This document shows positions 1 through 8,479 of a DNA stretch of 64,000 nucleotides, piece by piece. Source of the stretch: an uncultured bacterium. GTDB lineage: Bacteria; Acidobacteriota; Aminicenantia; Aminicenantales; Saccharicenantaceae. The stretch covers positions 66,108 through 130,107 of the forward strand of contig CALEUG010000003.1 of assembly GCA_937920515.1 (NCBI GenBank). Direction: 5' to 3'. The notes under the pieces were generated by a model. That model did no database searches and was not told the DNA's origin. It saw only the letters and a list, made by a program, of their open reading frames with translations. Numbering within the stretch: position 1 is the first letter of the stretch; each line of letters opens with the position of its first letter. A program made the translations under genes and the position numbers.

Positions 1-1374
1 GGCCCGACCGGCGGCCAGGTTCGGATTTGAAGCTTCTTTTCTTTTCCAGTAAAAATAGGCCGGAAGGCCCAAAGCAATGATAGCCAGCCCGGCCAGCGAG
101 TTCCAGAATTCTTTTATCAACGAATTCACAGAAATCAGGAAGGCGGCCAGGACAAAAAGGGCCGGGGTCAGGGGATAACCCCAGGTTTTGTAAGGCCTGG
201 GCAGGTCGGGGCGTTTCTTCCTCAGGACAAAAACGGCCGCCCCGGTCAACCCGAAAAACAGCCACTGCCCGAAGACCACGTAGGTGAAAAGCTGTTCGAA
301 AGTCCCGGACAGGCTGAGCACCACACTCCACAGGCTGATGGCAATTATGGAAACATGTGGCGTCAGGTAGCGGGGATGGACGCGGGCGATATTCCTGAAA
401 AACAAACCGTCCCGCGACATGGCAAAATACACCCGGGGGGAGCAGAGCAGATTCTGGTTGGCCGCACCCATGATTGAAAAAAGAATTATAAAGGAAATGA
501 GGGAAGCCCCCACCGGTCCCACCGCCACCCTCATGGCTTCTGCCGCCACCCGTGGAGTCCTGGCAATCACCGAAGCCGGCAGGACATACAGGTAGGCCAG
601 GTTGGCCAGAAGATAAAGGGCGATAACCGCAGCCAGTCCTATCAGGATTCCCAGGGGCATGTTCCGCTCGGGGCGCTTGACCTCTCCGGCGCTGTAGGTG
701 GCCGATTCCCAGCCTTTGTAGGCCCAGAAGGTAGCCACCAGGGCCACCCCGAAGGCACTCAGCAGGTCCATCGAAAACCGTTCGGGCTGGGGATCTACCA
801 GGTTGGCCGGGTTCCCTTTCCCGAACAGGAAAATGGCCGCGCAGATACCGACGATAGCCGCCGTCTTGATAAAGGTCAGCAGGTTCTGGAGGTTGGCTCC
901 CCAGCGGACGCCGACGTAATTAACCGCGGCTAAAAAAGCTATGAACAGAACCGCCACCAGCTTGGAAGCCAGGAGCGACATTTTAAAAAAATATGGAAGA
1001 TAATTGGCCGAAAAAGCCACGGCCAGGGTGGCGATGGCCCCGGAGTCAATCACCAGGAAAAGAGTCCAGCCGAAGAGGAAAGAAAGCAGCGGGCCATAGG
1101 CTTCTCGAAGGTAGACATACATCCCCCCGGCTTCGGGCATGGCCGCCCCCAGCTCGGCAAAGGCCAGGGCACCCAGGAAACTGAGAAAACCACCGACCAC
1201 CCAGACCAGGAGCATCACCGTCGGCGATTTCACTTCCAGGGCGATCCTGGCCGGCACCAGAAAAATTCCCGAGCCAATTACCCCGCCGATCACTATGGAG
1301 ACCACGTCCAGCCGGGTCAGCACCCTGGGAAGCTTTTTTTCCGTCTGTCTGCCAGCAGCGGTATTTTCAAACAT
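1..1374 (-). CDS. APC-family amino-acid permease, 3' end cut by window
   Basis: The frame stays open from an ATG at 1374 to the window edge, giving 458 codons without a stop. The protein opens with a short polar tail, then a glycine-rich first membrane segment (VIGGVIGSGIFLVPARIA, residues about 29-46). This is the unwound TM1 signature of the amino acid-polyamine-organocation (APC) superfamily. Repeated hydrophobic segments follow, about twelve in all, with typical pieces such as FWAYKGWESATYSAGEVKRP in the sixth-helix region and a late LPRPYKTWGYP motif. A Shine-Dalgarno-like AAAGGA lies about ten bases upstream of the ATG. The substrate is not readable from sequence; amino acids or polyamines are the family norm. 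It is likely an inner-membrane secondary transporter and only a few residues are missing. Confidence 0.9.
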   Translation of the reverse strand, partial: MFENTAAGRQTEKKLPRVLTRLDVVSIVIGGVIGSGIFLVPARIALEVKSPTVMLLVWVVGGFLSFLGALAFAELGAAMPEAGGMYVYLREAYGPLLSFLFGWTLFLVIDSGAIATLAVAFSANYLPYFFKMSLLASKLVAVLFIAFLAAVNYVGVRWGANLQNLLTFIKTAAIVGICAAIFLFGKGNPANLVDPQPERFSMDLLSAFGVALVATFWAYKGWESATYSAGEVKRPERNMPLGILIGLAAVIALYLLANLAYLYVLPASVIARTPRVAAEAMRVAVGPVGASLISFIILFSIMGAANQNLLCSPRVYFAMSRDGLFFRNIARVHPRYLTPHVSIIAISLWSVVLSLSGTFEQLFTYVVFGQWLFFGLTGAAVFVLRKKRPDLPRPYKTWGYPLTPALFVLAAFLISVNSLIKEFWNSLAGLAIIALGLPAYFYWKRKEASNPNLAAGRA

Positions 1375-1405
1375 CGAACACCTGTCCTTTACCAAAATTT
1401 ATTTA

Positions 1406-1434
1406 ATTGTATCAACCACCAGTTGAAAGGGCAA
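1406..1434 (-). promoter_or_regulatory. Candidate sigma70-type promoter of the permease
   Basis: On the minus strand TTGCCC (1429-1434) is separated by 17 bases from TACAAT (1406-1411). Transcription would start near 1399 and give a leader of about 25 bases that holds the ribosome-binding site. Matches are 4/6 and 5/6 to the consensus; this is inferred only from sequence. Confidence 0.45.
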
Positions 1435-1619
1435 AGGCTTTTTGTGCTGGCGCGACAATTGATAAAATGCAATCTTCTTATCCTCCCCATCCCCATTCTC
1501 CATGAAGAACAAGTCCGGAATACTTTTTTACCGGGCCCAGGCTGATCTTGATTATAAACGAGCAGAAAATATCCTGCCTTTCTCAAAATGCCTTAAATTG
1601 TAACCGGTATTATTATCAG

Positions 1620-1645
1620 GCCGGAAAAGCCCTGCCTTTTCCGGC
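1620..1645 (-). terminator. Hairpin directly after comM
   Basis: A perfect 10-bp inverted repeat (GCCGGAAAAG / CTTTTCCGGC, 6-base loop) starts three bases beyond the comM stop codon. There is no clear U-run after it on the minus strand (the next bases read CTGATAATAATA). It may therefore act as a weak terminator or as a 3'-end stabiliser. The space up to the permease start (1375-1619) shows nothing else apart from the permease promoter. Confidence 0.5.
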
Positions 1646-1647
1646 AT

Positions 1648-3162
1648 TCAGAACCTGTCCAGCATACGGTACTGGATGGCTTCAGCCACGGCCGCAGCCG
1701 AAATTCTCTCCTCTCCGCCCAGGTCGGCCACTGTCCTGGCCACTTTCAGGATGCGGTCGTAGGCCCGGGCGCTGAAGCGGAAACGTTTCATGGCCGTTTC
1801 CATCAGACCGGAAGCTTCCTGGTCAAGCGAACAGTATTGCCTGATATCGCGCGAGGTCAGGCCGGCGTTGGAAAATATTTTTCTTCCCCTGAATCTCTCC
1901 AGCTGAATTTTGCGGGCAGCCGAAACTCTCTTCCTGATATCAGCCGAAGGCTCACCCGGAGGCCGGCCCACTATGTCCTGATATCTGACCGAAGGCACTT
2001 CAATCTGAATGTCAATTCTATCGAGCAGGGGCCTGGACAGCCGGGCGTAATATTTTCTTCTCTCCCTATCGGTGCAATTGACCTCCGGACCGGAACCCAG
2101 GAAAACTTCGGCGCAGGGATTCATGGCCGCCACCAGCATGAAGGCGCAGGGATAAGACAGGCTGCCGGCCACCCGGGAAATGGTAACCCATCCGTCCTCC
2201 AGAGGCTGGCGCAGGCTCTCCAGCGCCTGGCGACTGAACTCCGGAAACTCGTCCATAAACAGCACGCCGCGATGGGCCAGGCTGACCTCCCCGGGCCGGG
2301 GGTAGTTGCCACCGCCGACCAGCCCGGTGTCGGTTATGGTGTGATGGGGTGAGCGAAAAGGTCGCTGGCTGATGGCCGCCCTTTCTCCCAGCAGGCCGGC
2401 CGCGCTGTAGATCCGGGTCACCTCGATTATTTCTTCAAAAGTCATCTCGGGAAGAATGGTCGGCAGCCTGCGGGCCAGCATGGTTTTTCCTGAACCTGGT
2501 GGCCCGATCATCAAAAGGTTGTGACCACCGGCCGCCGCCACTTCCAGGGCTCGCTTGGCCTGCTGCTGCCCGCGAACTTCGGAAAAATCCAGATCGCTGC
2601 CACTCTCTCCGATGAGCTCTTCCAGGCTGAAGCTGGAAGGCCTGACTTCTTCCCGGCCGTCAAGGAGTTTTATAACTTCCAGCAGATGGTTGACCCCGAA
2701 GACCTTTGTTTCCTGGACCAGGCAGGCCTCCCGAGCATTTTTCCCTGGCAAAACCAGTCCGGCCAGCTTTTTACGGCTGGCCAGCAAGGAAAAGGGCAGG
2801 CCTCCCCTGACCGCCTTCAGGCTTCCTTCCAGGGTCAGCTCTCCCACAAAAATAAACCTGCTCAGCTTCTCGGCCGGAACCATTCCCAGGTAGGCCAGCA
2901 GTCCCAGGGCGATCGGCAGGTCGAAGGCCGAACCTTCCTTCTTGCGGCTGGCCGGGGCCAGGTTGATGATGATTTTTTTGGCGGGAAATTCAAAACCACA
3001 GTTCCGCAGGGCCGCCCTGACCCGTTCCTTGCTCTCCCTGACCGCGGCATCAGGCAGGCCAACAATGACGAAGGCCGGAAGACCGGGCGAGATATCAACT
3101 TCCACTTCGACCTGGTAGGCCTCGATTCCATGAAGGGAGGCACTTATGATTCTGATGAGCAT
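1648..3162 (-). CDS. comM: YifB/ComM family AAA+ ATPase (Mg-chelatase-like)
   Basis: The 504-residue protein has the full YifB/ComM architecture. It has an N-terminal Lon-substrate-binding-like domain (about 1-190, with PGLPAFVIVGLPDAAVRES), a central AAA+ Mg-chelatase core and a C-terminal helical domain. A Walker A motif GPPGSGKT lies near residue 220, and Walker B and sensor motifs follow (FMDEFPEF, AAMNPC). In Gram-negative bacteria ComM is a hexameric helicase that promotes branch migration during natural transformation; a DNA-processing role here is family knowledge. It follows the MglA-like gene on the same strand with a 47-base gap, so the two may be co-transcribed. The length is normal and no motif is missing. 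Confidence 0.93.
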   Translation of the reverse strand: MLIRIISASLHGIEAYQVEVEVDISPGLPAFVIVGLPDAAVRESKERVRAALRNCGFEFPAKKIIINLAPASRKKEGSAFDLPIALGLLAYLGMVPAEKLSRFIFVGELTLEGSLKAVRGGLPFSLLASRKKLAGLVLPGKNAREACLVQETKVFGVNHLLEVIKLLDGREEVRPSSFSLEELIGESGSDLDFSEVRGQQQAKRALEVAAAGGHNLLMIGPPGSGKTMLARRLPTILPEMTFEEIIEVTRIYSAAGLLGERAAISQRPFRSPHHTITDTGLVGGGNYPRPGEVSLAHRGVLFMDEFPEFSRQALESLRQPLEDGWVTISRVAGSLSYPCAFMLVAAMNPCAEVFLGSGPEVNCTDRERRKYYARLSRPLLDRIDIQIEVPSVRYQDIVGRPPGEPSADIRKRVSAARKIQLERFRGRKIFSNAGLTSRDIRQYCSLDQEASGLMETAMKRFRFSARAYDRILKVARTVADLGGEERISAAAVAEAIQYRMLDRF

Positions 3163-3209
3163 GATGCCAGAAGTAAGGACGCAAAGGGACGGGTGGAATT
3201 CTCAGCGGA

Positions 3210-4076
3210 TTATTTCTTGGCGGTCAAGCCGAACTCTCTGGACAGCCTCTCTATTTCCTGCTCAATATCCTCTATGGATTGGACTTTTATCTTGGTGGTG
3301 GGAAAGGGAGTCTCGTCCCCGGGCCGGACAAATTCAATTCCAACCTCTGGCTGTCTCTTGCTACTTCTTTTATGGGCAGGGGGCGGAGTTGAAGCTACAA
3401 GCTGGGCCGGCGAGGTGATGATTTCAGCCGGCGCAAATCCGCGGCTTCCCTTTTCTTCTGCTTCTGTTTCCACGGGTCTTTTTTCACCCAGCACCCGCTC
3501 CCGGACCACGGGCACGGTCAACCGGGCTATTTCCTTGAGAGTTTCCAGTACCCCCCTGCCGTTGATGGCCTCGGCTTCTATGTAAGGCGCATTCCGGTGG
3601 TTCAGCAGGCGGTTGAAGGTCTCCACCGGAATCAGGTTGGGCAGATCCCGCTTGTTATACTGGAAGACCAGGGGAATGCGGTTGAGATCAATGTTATGCC
3701 CCAGGCAATTCCGTCTCAACCCGTCAAAACTCTCCACGTTGGCATCGAGCAACGGCATCTGGGAATCAGCCACGAAGACAATACCATCAGCCCCTTTCAG
3801 CACGCTCTTGCGCGAGGCCTCGTAAAACACCTGGCCGGGCACAGTAAGAAGCTGGAAATGGACCTTGAAATCTCTGATCAGACCGGCCCTGATGGGCAAC
3901 AGGTCAAAGAAAAAGGTCCTCTCGGTTTCGGTTTCCAGGCAGACCAGCTCTCCCCGGTAAGCCGGTTCCAGTTTGAAATAGATGTACCTGAGGTTGGTGG
4001 TTTTTCCGCTCAGACCAGGGCCGTAATAGACGATCTTGATCGCTATGTTCTTGGTGACATAGTTGACATAGGCCAT
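3210..4076 (-). CDS. MglA-like Ras-type GTPase with long C-terminal extension
   Basis: Residues 1-195 match MglA, the small GTPase that sets cell polarity and type IV pilus or gliding direction in myxobacteria. The P-loop GPGLSGKT is at 19-26, the typical TVPGQVFYEASRK segment is at 78-90, and the guanine-specificity motif is YNKRDLPN (140-147). Usual MglA proteins stop near 195 residues. This one adds about 90 residues: a proline/serine/charged linker and a predicted helical end (IEDIEQEIERLSREFG). No mglB (GTPase-activating roadblock protein) is adjacent. The PilMNOPQ operon further along the window is a plausible functional partner, but that is inference. Confidence 0.9.
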   Translation of the reverse strand: MAYVNYVTKNIAIKIVYYGPGLSGKTTNLRYIYFKLEPAYRGELVCLETETERTFFFDLLPIRAGLIRDFKVHFQLLTVPGQVFYEASRKSVLKGADGIVFVADSQMPLLDANVESFDGLRRNCLGHNIDLNRIPLVFQYNKRDLPNLIPVETFNRLLNHRNAPYIEAEAINGRGVLETLKEIARLTVPVVRERVLGEKRPVETEAEEKGSRGFAPAEIITSPAQLVASTPPPAHKRSSKRQPEVGIEFVRPGDETPFPTTKIKVQSIEDIEQEIERLSREFGLTAKK

Positions 4077-4102
4077 CTATTTCAGTCTCCCCACCACGCT
4101 TA

Positions 4103-4131
4103 TTGTTAACATACCACAAAAATTTAGTCAA
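4103..4131 (-). promoter_or_regulatory. Possible promoter of the mglA-like/comM unit
   Basis: On the minus strand TTGACT (4126-4131) is followed after 17 bases by TAACAA (4103-4108). The -35 box is good and the -10 box weak. It sits in the divergent gap between the MglA-like gene and the LOG-type gene. Confidence 0.3.
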
Positions 4132-4256
4132 CCGGCCGAACCCGAGGTTGAAAAATATGGCTATAAATTGCAAACCCCCGGAGGCTGTGCTATTTTTTCA
4201 AGTGGCTATCTATGGCCTTTTTCCAGGCCACTGGAGATTATGGACTAATAAAGGAG

Positions 4257-4733
4257 ATGGATTTGGCTGAACCTGCTTATCGTTCCAAACCCAGGGTGGC
4301 GGTTATTGGCGGAAACAAACCCGACCCGGAGTCCCTGAAAACGGCCTACCGGGTAGGTCGGCTGCTGGCTGAAAAAGGGGCTATCCTGGTCTGCGGTGGT
4401 CTGGGTGGCGTCATGGCCGAAGCAGCCCGTGGCTGCCGGGAAGCCGGCGGTCTCAGCCTGGGTATTCTTCCCGGGCAGAAGGTGGAAGAAGCTAACGATT
4501 ACATAGATATACCGGTGGCTACCGGCATTGGCTACAACCGGAACTCCATGGTGGTGCTAAACGCCCAGGTGGTAATCGCCATAGACGGGGAATATGGCAC
4601 TTTAAGCGAAATTGCCTTTGCCAGGATTTTCGGCCGGAAAATCATCGGCCTCAACACCTGGTCCATTCCCGGGGTCATCCCCGCCAGCTCTCCGGAAGAA
4701 GCGGTCAACCTGGCCCTGGAAGGTCTCAGATGA
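4257..4733 (+). CDS. LOG/TIGR00725-type Rossmann protein (putative nucleotide phosphoribohydrolase)
   Basis: The core begins VAVIGGNKP, then GAILVCGGLGGVMAEAARG and later GYNRNSMVVLNAQVVIAIDG and GTLSEIAFA. This matches the short TIGR00725 branch of the LOG/'lysine decarboxylase-like' superfamily, whose better-known members cleave nucleoside monophosphates. The start is uncertain. An ATG at 4212 is in frame but has no ribosome-binding site. AAGGAG at 4251-4256 touches the ATG at 4257 and is ideally spaced (6 bases) for a TTG at 4263, just before the conserved core. I use 4257 as a compromise. The stop overlaps the truA start (ATGA), so the two genes are translationally coupled. Confidence 0.85.
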   Translation: MDLAEPAYRSKPRVAVIGGNKPDPESLKTAYRVGRLLAEKGAILVCGGLGGVMAEAARGCREAGGLSLGILPGQKVEEANDYIDIPVATGIGYNRNSMVVLNAQVVIAIDGEYGTLSEIAFARIFGRKIIGLNTWSIPGVIPASSPEEAVNLALEGLR

Positions 4734-5557
4734 AAACAGATATCAAACCGGAAGAACCCGGACTGGCTGAAGACGAACCGGGCCTGGCCGAAGAACCAGA
4801 CCAGGTCCAGTTGCTGGACCTTCCACTCCTCGAAAATTTCAAGCTGACCATTTCCTACGACGGCACCGATTACCATGGCTGGCAACGGCAGTCGAACCGT
4901 ATGACCATCCAGGGAAAGCTGGAAGAAGCCCTGATGAGAATCATGGGTGAAAAAATCAACCTGCAGGCCGCCGGTCGCACCGACGCCGGGGTTCATGCCC
5001 TGGGCCAGGTGGCCAGCTTCAGGGCCAACTGCCGCCTGAGCGAGGCCGAACTGCTCCGGGCCTTGAATGCCCTGCTGCCCTTTGACATCCGCATCCTGAA
5101 GGTGGAAAAAGTCCCCCCGAATTTTCATGCCCGGAAATCAGCCCGCTCCAAGGTTTACCGTTACCGGATAAAGATTTCTCCCATCATCAGTCCCTTCGAT
5201 TACCGGTATGTCATGCACTACCCTTACCCGCTGGACATCCAGGCCATGGAAGAAGCCGCCCGACGCTTTGAGCGGGAAGCGGACTTTTCAGCCTTTTCTT
5301 CCGGTGAATATCCCAACCCGATAAGGAAAATTTTCAGCTCCAGGCTGGAAAACTGCGACGATGAACTGGTTTACACGGTGGAGGCCAACGGATTTCTGCG
5401 CTACATGGTCAGAACCATCGTGGGCACCCTGATCATGACCGGGCGCGGACGGCTAAAACCCGAAGACATCGAAACCATCTTTGAACAGAAGAAAAGGACC
5501 CTGTTGAGCCCCAGCGCCCCGGCCCGGGGGTTGTGCCTGGTCCGGGTCAACTACTGA
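4730..5557 (+). CDS. truA: tRNA pseudouridine(38-40) synthase TruA
   Basis: TruA isomerises uridines 38-40 in the tRNA anticodon arm. The family opening KLTISYDGTDYHGWQRQ is at residues 38-54. The catalytic aspartate is D85 within AAGRTDAGVHA, and the C-terminal half keeps the FLRYMVRTIVGTL segment. The four-base overlap with the upstream gene fixes the start at 4730. This gives an unusual acidic leader of about 35 residues containing a near repeat (EPGLAEDEPGLAEEP) not normally present in TruA. At its end it converges with rimI; the two stop codons lie inside a small perfect palindrome (5553-5566). Confidence 0.95.
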   Translation: MKTDIKPEEPGLAEDEPGLAEEPDQVQLLDLPLLENFKLTISYDGTDYHGWQRQSNRMTIQGKLEEALMRIMGEKINLQAAGRTDAGVHALGQVASFRANCRLSEAELLRALNALLPFDIRILKVEKVPPNFHARKSARSKVYRYRIKISPIISPFDYRYVMHYPYPLDIQAMEEAARRFEREADFSAFSSGEYPNPIRKIFSSRLENCDDELVYTVEANGFLRYMVRTIVGTLIMTGRGRLKPEDIETIFEQKKRTLLSPSAPARGLCLVRVNY

Positions 5558-5561
5558 CCCG

Positions 5562-6008
5562 TCAGTCCAGGACCAAGCCCATAACGTAGGCATCTTCCAC
5601 CGGCCGGCTGTAATAATCCTTCCGCACTCCAAGGATGGAAAAGCCGAGCTTCCGGTAGAGGGACAGCGCCCGGTGGTTGCTGACCCGGACTTCAAGCGAG
5701 ACAAAGTGCACACCATTTTCTTTTAAACGGTCCAGCACGTGGCGCATGGCCAGCTCCCCCAGGCCCTGGCTTTGGAAATCAGGATGGATGGCCACATTGT
5801 TGACCTGGGCCTCGTCGCCTATCTGCCAGAAAATCACGTAACCGGCTATTCTTTTCTGCTCGCGGTGAACCACCACCAGGGGAAAAGAAATGGCCCGGTT
5901 CTGAATCTCACCCAGAAAAGTCTCCCGGCTCCAGGGATTGGGAAAGCAGAGTTCTTCTATGGCCAGAACTTCTGGCAGGTCTTCCTCTCTCATTCTCCTG
6001 ATGAGCAC
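5562..6008 (-). CDS. rimI: Ribosomal protein S18-alanine N-acetyltransferase (RimI-type GNAT)
   Basis: A single GNAT domain of 148 residues. It carries RRMREEDLPEVLAIEELCFPNPWSR at the N-terminus in separate pieces, the acetyl-CoA-binding segment QSQGLGELAMRHVL, and the RimI-typical SLEVRVSNHRALSLYRKLGF. RimI acetylates the N-terminal alanine of ribosomal protein S18 in model bacteria. It lies ten bases after tsaB on the same strand, the pairing seen in many bacteria where tsaB, rimI and tsaD cluster, which supports the assignment. No tsaD is seen in the window. Confidence 0.9.
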   Translation of the reverse strand: MLIRRMREEDLPEVLAIEELCFPNPWSRETFLGEIQNRAISFPLVVVHREQKRIAGYVIFWQIGDEAQVNNVAIHPDFQSQGLGELAMRHVLDRLKENGVHFVSLEVRVSNHRALSLYRKLGFSILGVRKDYYSRPVEDAYVMGLVLD

Positions 6009-6018
6009 AGGAGATTCA

Positions 6019-6723
6019 CTATTCGCCGGCAGTTTTTTTCTCCTCAGCCTGGGATTGACGATAATAAATCGGCTGAAGCGCGGCCGGGCTCAGGCCCTGT
6101 CCGCCGGCCAGGAGCTTCTCGCCGATCAGGCCAACCTCAGCCGCGATGTGAAAACTCCGCTTAGAAAAAACGGCCTGTTCTCCAAGCCTGTCCGTAACCA
6201 GCGGGCGATACAATTCTGCCCCGGTTCCGATAAAGGTGGTGGAAACGCCGGCAGGCAGCCGGGCCAGAAAATCCGCCGGGCGATAGGCGCCGGCTGGGAC
6301 CACTTCCCTTAACCCCTGCCCGGCAGCCCGGTAGGCAGCGGCAAAAACCTCCCCCTTGCGGGCATCAATCATCGGTGCCATCACTTCGACAGAAGCCAGC
6401 AGGAGCTTTGAGGCCAGGGCTTCCAGGGCTGAAACAGCCGCCAGCGGCCGGCCTGAAGCCAGGGCCAGGGCTTTCATCAGGCTCAGACCTATCCTGATCC
6501 CGGTAAAAGATCCGGGACCGGCCGCCGCGGCCAGCCCTTCCAGGTCATCAAACTTGAGTCCGGTTAGCCTGATGACTTCGTCCACCGCCCGGAAAACCTG
6601 ACGCGAATGGGAGGAGGGAGAAACGTAATTGACTTCCGCCAGGACTTCTCCGCTGGCCACCACGGCCACCGAACCGAAGCGGGTGGTGGTGTCAATGGCC
6701 AGCAACAGCATCTTCCTGCTCAA
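6019..6723 (-). CDS. tsaB: tRNA t6A modification protein TsaB
   Basis: This is an ASKHA-fold protein of 234 residues. The N-terminal phosphate-binding strand is LLLAIDTTTRFGSVAV, and the signature VAAGPGSFTGIRIGLS-like segment appears as AAAGPGSFTGIRIGLSLMKA. TsaB is the partner of TsaD and TsaE in making N6-threonylcarbamoyladenosine in ANN-decoding tRNAs. The ATG at 6723 gives MSRKMLLLAIDT; an internal ATG at 6711 would give the more usual short N-terminus and cannot be excluded. The length matches the family. Confidence 0.93.
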   Translation of the reverse strand: MSRKMLLLAIDTTTRFGSVAVVASGEVLAEVNYVSPSSHSRQVFRAVDEVIRLTGLKFDDLEGLAAAAGPGSFTGIRIGLSLMKALALASGRPLAAVSALEALASKLLLASVEVMAPMIDARKGEVFAAAYRAAGQGLREVVPAGAYRPADFLARLPAGVSTTFIGTGAELYRPLVTDRLGEQAVFSKRSFHIAAEVGLIGEKLLAGGQGLSPAALQPIYYRQSQAEEKKTAGE

Positions 6724-6765
6724 TCATATACCGGAATAATTTTTTATATTTTCGGTAACCTGCCC

Positions 6766-7881
6766 TTATAGCTTTTCGGCCACAGCCCGGGCCACATCCA
6801 GGGTTTTGGCCGAACCGCCCAGGTCGTAGGTCCTGACCTTGCCTTCCCTGATCACCTCGGCTATGGCCTTTTCCAGCGCAGCAGCCCTGTCGGCCTCACC
6901 CAGCCAGTCCAGCATCATCCTGGCCGCCAGCAGGGTGGCAATCGGGTTGACCTTATACATACCGGTGTACTTGGGAGCCGAGCCGTGGATGGGCTCGAAG
7001 ACAGCGTACTTATCGCCGATATTCCCGGCGCAGGCAAAACCCAGCCCCCCGACCAGCTGGGCCCCGAGGTCGGAAATGATGTCGCCGAATAAATTCTCGG
7101 CCACCAGGACGTCGTAGTCGTGGGGGTTTTTCAGCAGCCACATGCACATGGCATCGACGTTGGCCTCGTAGAACTTAACGTCCGGAAACTCGGTCGCTAC
7201 CTGCCGGGCTATCCTCAGCATCAGGCCGCCGGTTTCCCGCAGGACGTTAGGCTTTTCCACCAGGGTTACCGATTTCCTATTATACTTGCGGGCGTATTCA
7301 AAGGCAGCCCGCACGATTCGTTCACAGCCCTTACTGGTCATGATCCTGGTGGAAATGGCTATTTCATCAGCCGGCACATCCTTAAAATCCTTCATCTTGG
7401 GATGAAGGAGAAGAGCCTCTCTCACTTTATCCGGCAGCGGATAGAATTCCACCCCGGCATAGAGGCCCTCTGTATTTTCCCTGAAAATCACCAGGTCTAT
7501 CCCTTCCCTGTAATTCAGCGGGTTACCAGGATAAGCCTTGCAGGGCCTGAGGTTGATGTACAGGTCAAAAAGCTGCCTCAACTTGACGATCGGGCTGAAG
7601 TAGGACAGGCCCTTTCCCTGGAGCTCGGGGGCCAGCTCCCTGGCCGCATCTTCCTTGGGCTTGGAAGTTATGGCTCCGAACAAGCAGGCATCGGTTTCTT
7701 TCAAGAGCTTGATGGTCCGTTCGGGAAGAGCGTTTCCTTCCTTGCACCAGAACTCCCAGCCGATGTCGCCGTAGATATACTCGGCGTCCAGGTTCAGCCG
7801 TTCCAGAACAATCATGGCCGCTTCGACCACTTCTTTGCCGACGCCGTCTCCGGGCAAAATTGCCAGCCGATACTTTGCCAT
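6766..7881 (-). CDS. Isocitrate/isopropylmalate-type beta-decarboxylating dehydrogenase
   Basis: The ATG at 7881 is preceded by AAGGAGA at 6-7 bases and gives 371 residues starting MAKYRLAILPGDGVGKEVV, the classic family opening. An upstream in-frame extension to 7950 has no such support. Key segments are SPIVKLRQLFDLYINLRP, the FRENTEGLYAG tyrosine motif, VEKPNVLRETGG (the catalytic-lysine region), and the metal-binding aspartates in NLFGDIISDLGAQL. It could be isocitrate, homoisocitrate or 3-isopropylmalate dehydrogenase. The SPIV-type substrate loop resembles homoisocitrate/isocitrate enzymes more than LeuB, but no leuA/C/D or citrate-cycle neighbour decides it. It follows the small exported protein at 8067-8453 by 185 bases. 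Confidence 0.9.
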   Translation of the reverse strand: MAKYRLAILPGDGVGKEVVEAAMIVLERLNLDAEYIYGDIGWEFWCKEGNALPERTIKLLKETDACLFGAITSKPKEDAARELAPELQGKGLSYFSPIVKLRQLFDLYINLRPCKAYPGNPLNYREGIDLVIFRENTEGLYAGVEFYPLPDKVREALLLHPKMKDFKDVPADEIAISTRIMTSKGCERIVRAAFEYARKYNRKSVTLVEKPNVLRETGGLMLRIARQVATEFPDVKFYEANVDAMCMWLLKNPHDYDVLVAENLFGDIISDLGAQLVGGLGFACAGNIGDKYAVFEPIHGSAPKYTGMYKVNPIATLLAARMMLDWLGEADRAAALEKAIAEVIREGKVRTYDLGGSAKTLDVARAVAEKL

Positions 7882-8066
7882 TATGGTTCTCCTTAATGAA
7901 ATATTGATGTTTTGGTTTGTTATTATGTCTGAAAAATTTTTTTCTGTCAATTAAACCGGGGAGGGTTCCGCTGACCGGTTCACCCGTGACCTTCGTCTGA
8001 CCAACCAGTAAATAAAAAAAGAGCTCCCCCCAGGAAGCCATTCTCAGATATCTCTAACCAGGCCAG

Positions 8067-8453
8067 CTATTCCAGCCAGACCTTCACCTTTTCATCTTCT
8101 TCGTTGACTTCGATGATGGCCAGGGGCCCGACTTTCTTGAGCTCGGTCAGCAATTTCTGAAGGTTCAGGCTGCTGCCGTCTCGTCCCAGCTTGACTTCCT
8201 TGTTATCGGCACAGCGGGCGAAGATCTCCACCAGGGCGATGGGCATGGTAATCCTGACTTTCTCTTTCCCGGTTTTTGTTTCCGTGACCAGCACCTTGAA
8301 CCATTTAACTTCTTTAGCAGGCTCAACCTCCGAGGTATCCTGAACGGCTTTCTTGATAAACTGATAATCGTCCCTGTCACCAGCCGGGAACAGGCTGGAA
8401 GTCATAAACAAGAGGACAAGAAGCACCACGGTGATCACAATTACTTTTTTCAT
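8067..8453 (-). CDS. Small exported protein with the shared [LIV]W[LI]E C-terminal domain
   Basis: The 128-residue protein has an N-terminal signal or anchor helix (residues 4-21, VIVITVVLLVLLFMTSSL). A short linker leads to a domain from about residue 49 to the end. That domain aligns by eye with the C-termini of the proteins at 8480-9349 and 10755-11162: WFKVLVTE, then ITMPIALVEIF, then a short helix and a final VKVWLE. It resembles the C-terminal domain of Firmicutes YvlB/LiaX-type envelope-stress proteins (SHOCT-like), but I rate that resemblance as tentative. It is the last gene of the sigma/anti-sigma run, 26 bases behind its larger paralogue. Confidence 0.8.
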   Translation of the reverse strand: MKKVIVITVVLLVLLFMTSSLFPAGDRDDYQFIKKAVQDTSEVEPAKEVKWFKVLVTETKTGKEKVRITMPIALVEIFARCADNKEVKLGRDGSSLNLQKLLTELKKVGPLAIIEVNEEDEKVKVWLE

Positions 8454-8479
8454 TCGATTTCTCCCTTCTTGATCTTTAT

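Noticed and set aside
2521-3585. Open frame of 354 codons on the plus strand opposite comM and the MglA-like gene
   Set aside because: It spans two strongly supported minus-strand genes and its product has no family features; it is an antisense shadow in GC-rich sequence.
7120-7896. 258-codon plus-strand frame opposite the dehydrogenase
   Set aside because: Fully antisense to a gene with intact catalytic motifs; no ribosome-binding site and no recognisable domain.
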